Below are positions 43,474-51,711 of a DNA stretch of 64,000 nucleotides, in pieces. Source of the DNA: CPC320 sp002336405 (GTDB taxonomy: Bacteria; Pseudomonadota; Alphaproteobacteria; Rhodobacterales; Rhodobacteraceae); assembly GCA_949372595.1 (NCBI GenBank), contig CASIAN010000006.1, positions 62,001 through 126,000 of the forward strand, written 5' to 3'. Below the pieces are notes generated by a model. The model did not search any database and had not been told where the DNA came from. It saw only the letters and a list, made by a program, of their open reading frames with translations. How positions within the stretch are numbered: position 1 is the stretch's first letter; every line of letters starts with the position of its first letter. The position numbers were made by a program, and so were the translations under genes.

Positions 43474-45777
43474 ATGGTTGTGGAAAAATTCGGTAAGAGC
43501 CAGTCGGTCAATCGGGTAGAAGACGTGCGTTTTCTCACTGGGCATGGTGGCTATGTTGACGACATTGCACCTGCGGATGCACTGGTGGCCTATGTGCTGC
43601 GCGCGCCGGTTGCGCATGCGCGGATCGTTGGGCTGGATCTGGATGCGGCCCGCATGCATGACGGGGTGCAATTGGTGATAACCGCCGCTGACCTTCAGGC
43701 GGCGGGCGTGGCGCTAGATATGACGGCGAGCACGGTGACCAATTTGGATGGTAGCCAAGGGGCGGCGCCGATGCGACCCTTACTGGCGCAAGACCGGGTG
43801 CGCTTTGCGGGGGAGGCAGTGGCGGTGGTGATCGCCGACAGTCTTGAATTGGCACGGGATGCCGCCGAACAGGTTGTGGTCGATTATGAGGAATTGCCGG
43901 TGCACCTGAGCCTTCAGGCCGGCGGTGAGCCGCTGCACAGTGAGGCGCCTGAGAACCGGGCCTTTGACTGGGGTTTTGGCACCAAAGACGCCACCGAGGC
44001 GGCGTTTGACAAGGCGGCGCACCGGGTGTGCTTGCGCATTGACGACAACCGGGTGATCGTCAATTCGCTTGAGCCGCGCGGGTGCTTTGCTGAATGGGGT
44101 GACAACCGTCTGCATTTATCTGTCAACGGGCAGGGGGTTTGGAACCAAAAAAACCGCCTTGTCGAGATGCTGGGTCTCACCCCTGAGCAGGTGCGGGTGA
44201 CCAACCCCGACGTGGGCGGGGGGTTTGGAATGAAGGCCATGAGCTATCCCGAATATTATGTTGTGGCCCATGCCGCGATACAGCTTGAGCGCCCGGTGCG
44301 CTGGATGTCGGATCGCAGTGAAGCGATGCTTAGTGACAATGCCGGTCGCGATCTGGTGTCTACCGCCGAACTGGCCTTTGATAGCAGCTATAAGATGATC
44401 GGCTATCGGGTGCACAGCCAATGCAATATGGGGGCGTATAATTCGCAATACGCCCAGCCGATTCAAACTGAGCTGTTTTCCAAGGTGCTGACGGGTGCCT
44501 ATGATATTCCGGCGGCTTGGCTGCGGGTTGAGGGGTTTTATACCAACACCACGCAGGTGGATGCCTATCGCGGGGCTGGGAGACCCGAAGCAATTTATGT
44601 GCTCGAGCGTCTGATTGACCGCGCTGCCCGCGACTTGGGGCTGGACCCTTGGGAATTGCGGCGGCGCAATTTCATCCCTTCGGCGGCGTTTCCCTATACC
44701 ACCGTCAGTGGTGAAACCTATGACGTGGGTGATTTTCACAGGCTGTTGAACCGTGTCGAACAGACCTCGGATAAAGCCGGTTTTGAGCAACGCAAAGCGG
44801 ATAGTGCTGCGGCAGGTAAGTTGCGCGGGCAGGGATTGTGTTACTATATTGAAAGTATTCTCGGCGATCCTGAAGAAAGTGCGGATATACGATTTAATGA
44901 GGATGCGACGGTGACAATTTTTGTTGGTACACAATCCAATGGGCAGGGCCATGAAACTGTCTATGCCCAGTTTCTGGCTGATCAGACCGGGGTTCCTGCA
45001 GACCGGATTGGCGTGGTGCAGGGCGACAGCGATCTGATTGCCAAGGGTGGCGGCACTGGGGGATCGCGTTCGGTGACGGTTCAGAACAATGCAACGCTGG
45101 CCACGGTGGCGAAAATGATTGCGGCGTTTACGCCCTATGTGGCCGGTAAAATGGGCGTGGCCGAAGATCAGGTCAGCTTTGATGACGAGACTTTCCGCGC
45201 TGCCGGGTCCAATCTGACGCCAAGCTTTCTCGACCTGGCCGAGATGGCGCGAGAGGATGGCCGCCTTGATCTGCTGCGCCATCAGGCCCGGGCGACACTG
45301 CCGGCGCGGTCCTATCCCAACGGCGGTCATGTCGCCGAGGTTGAGATCGATTCTGATACGGGGGTTGTCACGGTTGAGCGGTACAGCGTGGTCGATGATT
45401 TCGGCAATCTGATCAATCCGATGCTGGCCGAGGGGCAGGTGCATGGCGGCGTGGCCCAAGGTATTGGTCAGGCAATCACCGAACATGTGGTCTATGACGA
45501 CAACGGTCAGTTGCTGACTGGCAGCTTCATGGATTACGCGATGCCACGCGCCGATGATATCCCGCTGGTGCGCTTTGATACCGAGGCGGTGCCATCGACG
45601 GCAAATGCGATGGGCATGAAAGGCTGTGGTGAGGCTGGCACCGTGGGCGCGCTTGCCGCTGTGGCCAATGCCGTCCAAGACGCGCTTTGGGATCAAGGTG
45701 TGCGTCAGGCTGATATGCCCTTCACCCCTCAGCGCGTATGGGAGATGTTAAACCACAATGCGATCGCGGCTGAATGA
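43474..45777 (+). CDS. Molybdopterin large subunit, CoxL-type (form II), without adjacent partners
   Basis: 767-residue catalytic subunit of a CO dehydrogenase-like molybdenum hydroxylase. The active-site loop is AYRGAGR (residues 364-370), the form II signature, not AYxCSFR of true CO dehydrogenases. Also seen: VGGGFGMKAMSYPE, GQGHETVYAQ, GGTGGSRSV and KGCGEAGTVGA with the catalytic Glu. No FeS or FAD subunit adjoins it; CoxS- and CoxM-type genes without a large subunit are at 4.7-6.0 kb. Overlaps the DUF2235 gene by 20 bases. Substrate unknown, probably an aldehyde or N-heterocycle. Confidence 0.9.
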   Translation: MVVEKFGKSQSVNRVEDVRFLTGHGGYVDDIAPADALVAYVLRAPVAHARIVGLDLDAARMHDGVQLVITAADLQAAGVALDMTASTVTNLDGSQGAAPMRPLLAQDRVRFAGEAVAVVIADSLELARDAAEQVVVDYEELPVHLSLQAGGEPLHSEAPENRAFDWGFGTKDATEAAFDKAAHRVCLRIDDNRVIVNSLEPRGCFAEWGDNRLHLSVNGQGVWNQKNRLVEMLGLTPEQVRVTNPDVGGGFGMKAMSYPEYYVVAHAAIQLERPVRWMSDRSEAMLSDNAGRDLVSTAELAFDSSYKMIGYRVHSQCNMGAYNSQYAQPIQTELFSKVLTGAYDIPAAWLRVEGFYTNTTQVDAYRGAGRPEAIYVLERLIDRAARDLGLDPWELRRRNFIPSAAFPYTTVSGETYDVGDFHRLLNRVEQTSDKAGFEQRKADSAAAGKLRGQGLCYYIESILGDPEESADIRFNEDATVTIFVGTQSNGQGHETVYAQFLADQTGVPADRIGVVQGDSDLIAKGGGTGGSRSVTVQNNATLATVAKMIAAFTPYVAGKMGVAEDQVSFDDETFRAAGSNLTPSFLDLAEMAREDGRLDLLRHQARATLPARSYPNGGHVAEVEIDSDTGVVTVERYSVVDDFGNLINPMLAEGQVHGGVAQGIGQAITEHVVYDDNGQLLTGSFMDYAMPRADDIPLVRFDTEAVPSTANAMGMKGCGEAGTVGALAAVANAVQDALWDQGVRQADMPFTPQRVWEMLNHNAIAAE

Positions 45778-46813
45778 ATTTTTCCAGCGCTGGCTTGGCA
45801 GGTACCGCAAAGCTCCGAAACCCGATACGGGCGCGGCGCGCATGCCGCGCAACCATGTTATTATTATTGATGGGACGATGTGCGCCCTGACGCCATCTGG
45901 CTATGAAACAAACGCCGGCATAAGCTATAAACTGGTCTGTGAAACCGGTGCCGCCTCGGTCCATTATGAGCCAGGCATTCAATGGCGTGACTGGTCTTCG
46001 GCGCTCGAGGTGGCATTGGGGCGCGGCATCAATGAACAAATCCGCCGTGCCTATGGCGTGTTGGCCTCGCGCTACCGGCCCGGTGACCGCATTTACTTGA
46101 TCGGATATTCGCGCGGGGCCTATGCGGTGCGGTCGCTGGCGGGTGTGATTGACAAGGTTGGCTTGCTGCGTGCCGAACAGGCCACGATGCGCAATATCCG
46201 CGAGGCTTATCGCCATTACCAGCAAGGGGCAGACAGTTCTTTTGCCGCCCGGTTCAAGGACTTATATTGTCACCAAGACACGCCGGTCGAAATGATTGCA
46301 GTCTGGGATACGGTGCGGGCGCTGGGCAACCATCTGCCGCTGTTTGCGCGCTGGACAGCGGCTCGGCATTTGTTTCACGATCATCATTTACCCATGAGCG
46401 TCAAACATGGATATCAGGCCTTGGCCGCCGATGAAAACCGGCAGGTATTCGCACCTATTCTATGGTACAGTTCGAAAGGTTGGCCCGGACAGATGCAACA
46501 GATGTGGTTTCGCGGCAGCCATGCTGATATCGGGGGACAAGTGGGTGGTTTCTCCGCATCACGGCCGCTGTCAAATATTTCGTTGGTGTGGTTGCTGGGC
46601 CGTGCCGAAGATTGTGGCTTACCGTTGCCTCCGCTATGGAAAAACCGCTTTTTACGCGACAGTGACGCCCCATCCGTGGGCACTTGGCAAGGGTGGAGTA
46701 AGTTTTTTTTGCGCCGTAAACGCAGGATTATCGGAGTGGACCGCTCAGAGCAGGTCTACGATCTTCATCATAAAGAACCCACCCTTGCGGCGTCTGATCT
46801 GGCGGAACGGTAA
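45758..46813 (+). CDS. DUF2235 alpha/beta-hydrolase-like protein
   Basis: 351-residue protein of the DUF2235 family, which includes T6SS phospholipase effectors as well as housekeeping-like cytoplasmic members common in Rhodobacteraceae. Seen: VIIIDGT with Asp38, GxSxG-type nucleophile elbow GYSRGAYAVRSLAG (Ser118), AVWDTV (acid Asp), and WFRGSHADIGGQ with the catalytic His. The catalytic triad is complete. No signal peptide or VgrG/Hcp neighbours, so a T6SS role is not supported. Its start overlaps the CoxL-type stop by 20 bases. Confidence 0.85.
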   Translation: MRSRLNEFFQRWLGRYRKAPKPDTGAARMPRNHVIIIDGTMCALTPSGYETNAGISYKLVCETGAASVHYEPGIQWRDWSSALEVALGRGINEQIRRAYGVLASRYRPGDRIYLIGYSRGAYAVRSLAGVIDKVGLLRAEQATMRNIREAYRHYQQGADSSFAARFKDLYCHQDTPVEMIAVWDTVRALGNHLPLFARWTAARHLFHDHHLPMSVKHGYQALAADENRQVFAPILWYSSKGWPGQMQQMWFRGSHADIGGQVGGFSASRPLSNISLVWLLGRAEDCGLPLPPLWKNRFLRDSDAPSVGTWQGWSKFFLRRKRRIIGVDRSEQVYDLHHKEPTLAASDLAER

Positions 46814-47013
46814 AACCAGAAGCCCCGGTCAAGACAGCAGGATTTACATCTAGTTTGTCAGTTGGTTAGCTTTGAAACTGCCGGAGGTCTCTCGGGGTGC
46901 GCACTGTTGGGGTTTATGCGGTGATAATGCATGGCACATAAAAAATTAACCAAGGGACTATGTTGGCGCAAACAGGGCTTTTGCAGCCGCGTGAGATACG
47001 ATATGATCTGTCT

Positions 47014-47493
47014 ATGACATTTCGTTATTCCGATACATTTTTGCGCGATATTCTGAGGCGTACCAAAGTGATTGCTTTGGTGGGCGTTTCGGCAAATCCG
47101 GTGCGCGCCAGTAATTTTGTGGCCCGCTATCTCGGTCTGCGCGGGTTTCACGTCTTGCCGGTGAACCCGGCCTATGCCGGGCAGACGCTGTTTGGACAAA
47201 CCGTTAAAGCCCATCTGTCCGAGATCGATGCACCGGTTGATATGGTTGATATTTTCCGGCGGTCCGAGGCTGTACCAGAGATCGCCGACGATGCGATGCG
47301 GTTGTTCCCGACGCTGCGCACCATCTGGATGCAATTTGGGGTGCAACACGCACAAACCGGCGCAATCGCCGAGGCGCGCGGGTTAGACGTTGTACAAAAC
47401 CGCTGTCCTAAAATTGAATATCAACGCCTGTTTGGTGAATTGCGCCGAGGCGGTTTTAATACGGGCATTATTTCATCGAAACTGGTGCTGTAA
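47014..47493 (+). CDS. CoA-binding domain protein (YccU type)
   Basis: 159-residue protein with a succinyl-CoA-synthetase-like CoA-binding Rossmann domain: VIALVGVSANPVRASNFVARYL, FHVLPVNPAYAGQ, VDIFRRSEAVPEI and WMQFGVQH. Start ATG 47014 gives the family opening; a TTG at 46960 extends it without conservation. Function in the cell unknown; widely conserved as a stand-alone protein. Confidence 0.88.
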   Translation: MTFRYSDTFLRDILRRTKVIALVGVSANPVRASNFVARYLGLRGFHVLPVNPAYAGQTLFGQTVKAHLSEIDAPVDMVDIFRRSEAVPEIADDAMRLFPTLRTIWMQFGVQHAQTGAIAEARGLDVVQNRCPKIEYQRLFGELRRGGFNTGIISSKLVL

Positions 47494-47685
47494 GCGCGTT
47501 GAAATGTGGAAACCATGGCGCTAACGTGGGCGAAGGCACTGGAGGATTTAGGCCAATATCAGCAAGGGCGCTCGTTGCGTTGGACCGCATGTGCCGCTGT
47601 CTGTCAATAAACGCTGTCGTAGCGCTATCATTTTGGATTGTGACGCTATTTTATCGGCAGAATGTGGCCTCGACCAAGCCGCGCA

Positions 47686-47997
47686 TCATGGATCGCGCGC
47701 GGCTTTCTCGCTCAGTCCTGACTGGCCCTGACGTCGCGCCAGTTCATCCATTACATCACTAAGCGCCACGTCGCGCGATTTCAGCATCACCAATAGGTGG
47801 AACAACACATCTGCCGCCTCTGATGTAAGCTGCGTTTTGTCATCTTTCACGGCCTCTATGATCGCCTCAATCGCCTCTTCACCAAACTTCTCGGCACATT
47901 TCTCGGGGCCTTTGGCCAATAATTTGGCGGTCCAACTCGTTTCGGGGTCGGCGGTTGCGCGGGCCTCGATACTGGCAAAAAGGTCTTCTAGGGTCAT
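47686..47997 (-). CDS. hisE: Phosphoribosyl-ATP pyrophosphatase
   Basis: 103-residue enzyme of histidine synthesis step 2, hydrolysing phosphoribosyl-ATP to phosphoribosyl-AMP. MazG-like helical motif EKFGEEAIEAIIEA and SEAADVLFHLLVML with the metal-binding acidic residues. Stand-alone, not fused to HisI. Overlaps the hisF stop by 4 bases; last gene of the minus-strand his operon. Confidence 0.95.
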   Translation of the reverse strand: MTLEDLFASIEARATADPETSWTAKLLAKGPEKCAEKFGEEAIEAIIEAVKDDKTQLTSEAADVLFHLLVMLKSRDVALSDVMDELARRQGQSGLSEKAARDP

Positions 47998-48758
47998 GGT
48001 TCAATCCTCATGGCAAGACCGGCTGCGGCCATATGTGCCTTGGCCTCGGCAATCGTGTATTCGCCAAAGTGAAAGATCGATGCGGCTAGTACGGCTGATG
48101 CACCGCCCTCGGTGACGCCCTCGACCAGATGGTCCAGATTGCCGACCCCGCCTGAGGCGATCACCGGCACTCTCACCGCGTTTGAAATGGCGCGGGTCAT
48201 CGGTAGGTTAAAGCCGGCCTTGGTGCCATCGCGGTCCATCGAGGTCAGCAGAATCTCGCCCGCGCCGCGTTCGGCAATCAGCGTGGCAAAGGCCACCGCA
48301 TCAATACCAGTGGGTTTGCGTCCGCCGTGGGTGAACAGCTCCCATTTGCCGGGGGCTACGGTTTTGGCATCGATGGCGCATACGATGCATTGGCTGCCAA
48401 ATTGATCGGCGGCCTCGGCCACCACATCGGGGTTGGCCACGGCGGCAGAATTGAAACTGACCTTATCGGCTCCGGCCAGCAAAAGCGCGCGTACGTCTTG
48501 ACTGCTGCGCACACCGCCCCCCACGGTCAGCGGGATATAGCACTGCTCGGCGGTGCGGCGCACCATGTCAAACATCGTGCCGCGGTTTTCATGGGTGGCG
48601 TGGATGTCGAGAAAGCACAATTCATCCGCGCCTGCTGCATCATAGGCCCGCGCCGCATTCACCGGATCACCGGCATCGCGCAAGCCGACAAAGTTCACGC
48701 CCTTGACCACGCGGCCATCGGCGACATCAAGACAGGGGATGATCCGGGTCTTAAGCAT
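47994..48758 (-). CDS. hisF: Imidazole glycerol phosphate synthase, cyclase subunit
   Basis: 254-residue TIM barrel that with HisH forms imidazole glycerol phosphate and AICAR. Seen: RIIPCLDVADGRVVKG (catalytic Asp11), PLTVGGGVRS, and LLTSMDRDGTKAG with catalytic Asp. Overlaps hisA by 8 bases and hisE by 4. Confidence 0.97.
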   Translation of the reverse strand: MLKTRIIPCLDVADGRVVKGVNFVGLRDAGDPVNAARAYDAAGADELCFLDIHATHENRGTMFDMVRRTAEQCYIPLTVGGGVRSSQDVRALLLAGADKVSFNSAAVANPDVVAEAADQFGSQCIVCAIDAKTVAPGKWELFTHGGRKPTGIDAVAFATLIAERGAGEILLTSMDRDGTKAGFNLPMTRAISNAVRVPVIASGGVGNLDHLVEGVTEGGASAVLAASIFHFGEYTIAEAKAHMAAAGLAMRIEP

Positions 48759-49473
48759 TCAGGGCCTCGAGCGCTTGCGCCAAGTCAATTGCACCATCGT
48801 ACAGCGCCCGGCCTGAAATGGCTCCGTTCAAATCCGCACCGCAATCGCGTAGCGCGATTAAATCGTCCAATGACGACACACCACCAGAGGCAATCACCGG
48901 AATGGATACGGCATGGGCCAAAGCCGTAGTCGCCGTGATATTGGGGCCTTGCATCGCCCCGTCGCGGTTGATGTCGGTATAGATAATTGCCGCAACACCG
49001 GCGTCTTCGAATGACTTTGCCAGATCGGTAACCATTACATCGGTTTCCTCGGCCCAGCCCTTGGTGGCGACACGGCCGTTGCGGGCATCAATACCAACGG
49101 CAACCTGACCGGGAAAAGCTTTGGCCGCCTGTCGGACCAACGTGGGATTTTCAACTGCGATCGTCCCTAAAATAACCCGCGCCAACCCCTTGTCGAGCCA
49201 GCGCTCAATCGTTGCCATATCGCGGATACCACCGCCCAGTTGCGCTGGTATTTTACTTTGTGCCAAGATCGCTTCAACCGGGCCAGCGTTGACTGGTTCG
49301 CCCTCGAACGCGCCGTTCAGATCGACCAGATGCAGCCACTCACACCCCGCATTTGCAAAATCCAGTGCCTGCGCAGCGGGGTCGTTGTTGAAGACGGTGG
49401 ATTTTTCCATGTCACCACGCAGCAGGCGCACCGCTTGGCCATCTTTCAGATCAATTGCGGGATATAAGATCAT
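48751..49473 (-). CDS. hisA: ProFAR isomerase (HisA)
   Basis: 240-residue TIM barrel isomerase of histidine synthesis. N-terminal ILYPAIDLKDGQAVRLLRGDM (in part) with catalytic Asp8, AQLGGGIRD, and YTDINRDGAMQGPN with the second catalytic Asp. The start at 49473 matches the family N-terminus; the longer frame to 49545 is rejected. Separated from hisH by the opposite-strand DUF2147 gene. Confidence 0.96.
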   Translation of the reverse strand: MILYPAIDLKDGQAVRLLRGDMEKSTVFNNDPAAQALDFANAGCEWLHLVDLNGAFEGEPVNAGPVEAILAQSKIPAQLGGGIRDMATIERWLDKGLARVILGTIAVENPTLVRQAAKAFPGQVAVGIDARNGRVATKGWAEETDVMVTDLAKSFEDAGVAAIIYTDINRDGAMQGPNITATTALAHAVSIPVIASGGVSSLDDLIALRDCGADLNGAISGRALYDGAIDLAQALEALNA

Positions 49474-49606
49474 CTTTTGCCTCATCAGGTGGTGGTATTT
49501 GCCTGCGTGTGGCATGCCGTGGCATGAAATGCAACGCGGCCACAAAACGGTCTTGCCAATGGGCCGTCAATACGCGCATGCTGTGGGCGAACTGAGGAGA
49601 GAGTTT

Positions 49607-49999
49607 ATGAAACATTTATATATGAGCACATTGGCCTTGTTGTTGACGGTTGGGATGGCGCAGGCCGACCCGCTTTTTGGTATCTGGCAGTCGACGGCGG
49701 ATGATAATGGCAAATTTGGTCACATTGAGATGCAGGATTGCGACGGTAAGATCTGTGGCACCCTGATTAAGAGCTTTGACCCATCAGGAAAACAAATCAG
49801 CAGCGAGAATGTTGGTAAACTGATTGTTTGGGGTATGAAATCCAAAGGCAACGGTAAATATGGTGGTGGCAAGATTTGGGCTCCGGATCGCGATAAGACC
49901 TATTCTTCGAAACTGGTCTTATCGGGGGATCAATTGCAAGTGAAGGGCTGTATACTGATAATTTGCCGCGACGGAGGCATGTGGCAACGGGTCAAGTAG
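49607..49999 (+). CDS. Exported DUF2147 protein inserted in the his operon on the opposite strand
   Basis: 130-residue protein with a signal peptide (MKHLYMSTLALLLTVGMAQA) followed by a DUF2147 beta-barrel-like domain (GIWQSTADDNGKFGHIEM, GKICGTLIK, YGGGKIWAPDRDKTYSSKL). Periplasmic or surface, function unknown. GAGGAGAG precedes the ATG at 49607. It lies between hisH and hisA but is transcribed against them, ending 12 bases from the hisH stop, so it splits the operon's transcription or is read antisense. Confidence 0.85.
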   Translation: MKHLYMSTLALLLTVGMAQADPLFGIWQSTADDNGKFGHIEMQDCDGKICGTLIKSFDPSGKQISSENVGKLIVWGMKSKGNGKYGGGKIWAPDRDKTYSSKLVLSGDQLQVKGCILIICRDGGMWQRVK

Positions 50000-50011
50000 A
50001 TCCGCGTCATT

Positions 50012-50650
50012 TCAGGGCGCCCATTTTAAAAAATTAGCAATCAGTTTTAAGCCGGTTTTCTGGCTTTTTTCGGGGTGAAACTGCATGCCCAAAAGATTGT
50101 CGCGGCCGATAATCGCTGTGATCTCGCCGTCATATCCGACATGGGCCAGGCGCTGTTCGGCTTGCAAGACCTGCATGTGGTACGAATGCACGAAATAAGC
50201 GTGATCTCCTGTTTTGATGCCGTCAAACACTGGGTGGGGGGCGTCTAGTATCAGGTCATTCCAGCCCATGTGCGGGACTTTCAGAGCGGGGATGGTTGGG
50301 GTGATTTTCGTCACCTCGCCGGTGATCCAGTCAAACCCGTCGGTTGGGGTATATTCCAGACCGCGACTGGCCATCATCTGCATGCCGATACAAATACCCA
50401 AAAATGGTTTGGCTTTTCGGATCGCGACCTCTTCGAGAGCCTCGAACAAACCGCGGTGGTCGAACAAGGCGGTGCGGCACGCGGGAAATGCCCCATCGCC
50501 AGGCAGCACCAATCTGTCGGCGCGGCGCACCACGTCGGGGTCGGAACTGAGCACTACCGGTCCCGATGTGACTTCTTCGGCCATCCGCTGAAATGCCTTG
50601 TGGGCCGAGTGCAGATTGCCGCTGTCGTAATCGACTATGACTGTGGTCAT
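50012..50650 (-). CDS. hisH: Imidazole glycerol phosphate synthase, glutaminase subunit
   Basis: 212-residue class I glutamine amidotransferase feeding ammonia to HisF. Nucleophile Cys in LGICIGMQMM, catalytic His/Glu in GMQFHPEKSQ. Starts 5 bases after hisB stop. Complete. Confidence 0.96.
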   Translation of the reverse strand: MTTVIVDYDSGNLHSAHKAFQRMAEEVTSGPVVLSSDPDVVRRADRLVLPGDGAFPACRTALFDHRGLFEALEEVAIRKAKPFLGICIGMQMMASRGLEYTPTDGFDWITGEVTKITPTIPALKVPHMGWNDLILDAPHPVFDGIKTGDHAYFVHSYHMQVLQAEQRLAHVGYDGEITAIIGRDNLLGMQFHPEKSQKTGLKLIANFLKWAP

Positions 50651-50655
50651 GGTGA

Positions 50656-51243
50656 TTAAAGCGCCCCTTTGGTCGAGGGCAACTGGCCCTCGCTGCGTGG
50701 ATCTATGGCCACAGCCGCACGCAGCGCGCGGGCCACGGATTTAAAGGTGGCCTCTGCGATATGGTGGCTGTTGAGACCATGCAACTGATCAACATGCAGG
50801 GTGATGCCGCCATGCGTACTCAAGGCTTGAAAAAATTCGCGCAGCAATTCGCAATCAAACTGGCCGATCCGCTCGGTTGGCAGGTCGATCCCCCAGACTA
50901 AATAGGGCCGCGCAGACAGATCCAGCGCACAGCGTACCAGCGCATCATCCATCGGCAACAGGCAACTTCCATAACGTTGAATGCCTTTTTTGTCGCCCAC
51001 CGCCTCCACAAGCGCCTGTCCCAGTGCAATGCCGGTATCTTCGACGGTGTGATGATCATCGATATGATGATCGCCCTTGGCGCGAACCGTTAGATCGAAC
51101 ATTGCATGACGGGCCAACTGGTCAAGCATATGATCAAAGAAACCGACCCCGGTTTGGTTGTCATATGTGCCTGCCCCATCAAGATTGAGGTCGATGGTGA
51201 TCTGGGTCTCGGCAGTGTTGCGGGTAATTCTGGCGGTGCGCAT
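50656..51243 (-). CDS. hisB: Imidazoleglycerol-phosphate dehydratase
   Basis: 195-residue mono-functional dehydratase. Metal-binding histidine motifs FFDHMLDQLARH, DDHHTVEDTGIALGQAL, SRPYLVW-type strand, and ILRAAVAIDPR-like C-terminus (LHGLNSHHIAEATFKSVARALR in part). First gene of the minus-strand his operon. Confidence 0.96.
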   Translation of the reverse strand: MRTARITRNTAETQITIDLNLDGAGTYDNQTGVGFFDHMLDQLARHAMFDLTVRAKGDHHIDDHHTVEDTGIALGQALVEAVGDKKGIQRYGSCLLPMDDALVRCALDLSARPYLVWGIDLPTERIGQFDCELLREFFQALSTHGGITLHVDQLHGLNSHHIAEATFKSVARALRAAVAIDPRSEGQLPSTKGAL

Positions 51244-51356
51244 TGCGTGTTTATCCTGTGATTTGCCTTCTTATAGACATTGCAAGGGCCCACGCCAAGT
51301 CGCTTGCACCGCGCGCCGTGTTGTGACAGCTTACAAAAAACTAAACGAGGTCTGTC

Positions 51357-51596
51357 ATGAGCACCTGCGTGTTTATTCAAATTCGCTGTAAACCTGGAAA
51401 AACCTATCAAGTCGCCGAAGATATCGTGCTGCGTGAGCTGCATTCAGAGCTGTATTCGACCAGCGGCGACTATGACATGATCCTGAAAATGTATATCCCA
51501 GCAGATCAGGATGTGGGTAAGTATATCAATGACAATCTTCTGGGCATTGCCAATATTGAACGGTCTTTGACTACATTGACGTTCAACGCGTTTTAA
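51357..51596 (+). CDS. Stand-alone Lrp/AsnC ligand-binding (RAM) domain protein
   Basis: 79-residue alpha-beta protein matching only the C-terminal RAM domain of Lrp/AsnC regulators (VFIQIRCKPGKTYQVAEDIV, SGDYDMILKMYIP, NIERSLTTLTF). No DNA-binding domain, so it may act as an amino-acid-responsive oligomeric partner of full Lrp proteins such as the one at 41.6 kb (inference). Divergent from hisB with a good upstream gap. Confidence 0.85.
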   Translation: MSTCVFIQIRCKPGKTYQVAEDIVLRELHSELYSTSGDYDMILKMYIPADQDVGKYINDNLLGIANIERSLTTLTFNAF

Positions 51597-51711
51597 ACGG
51601 TTCGCTTGTGATCACGGCTCCGGCTTTGCAGTTCACTCGGCAGGGGGTCGTGGGGGGCCGTGGGGGGAGCTGGGTGGCCTTGCGAAATAAGGGCTGGGGT
51701 GCAGGGGTGCT

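Noticed and set aside
44116..45696. 526-codon minus-strand open frame inside the CoxL-type gene
   Set aside because: Shadow frame of a GC-rich gene; His/Arg/Gln-rich translation with no domain, while the plus frame has all family motifs.
43474..45777. True (form I) aerobic CO dehydrogenase
   Set aside because: The active-site loop is AYRGAGR, not AYxCSFR, and no CoxS/CoxM/CoxD genes adjoin it.
45758..46813. T6SS phospholipase effector
   Set aside because: No VgrG, Hcp, PAAR or immunity gene nearby and the gene overlaps a metabolic gene.
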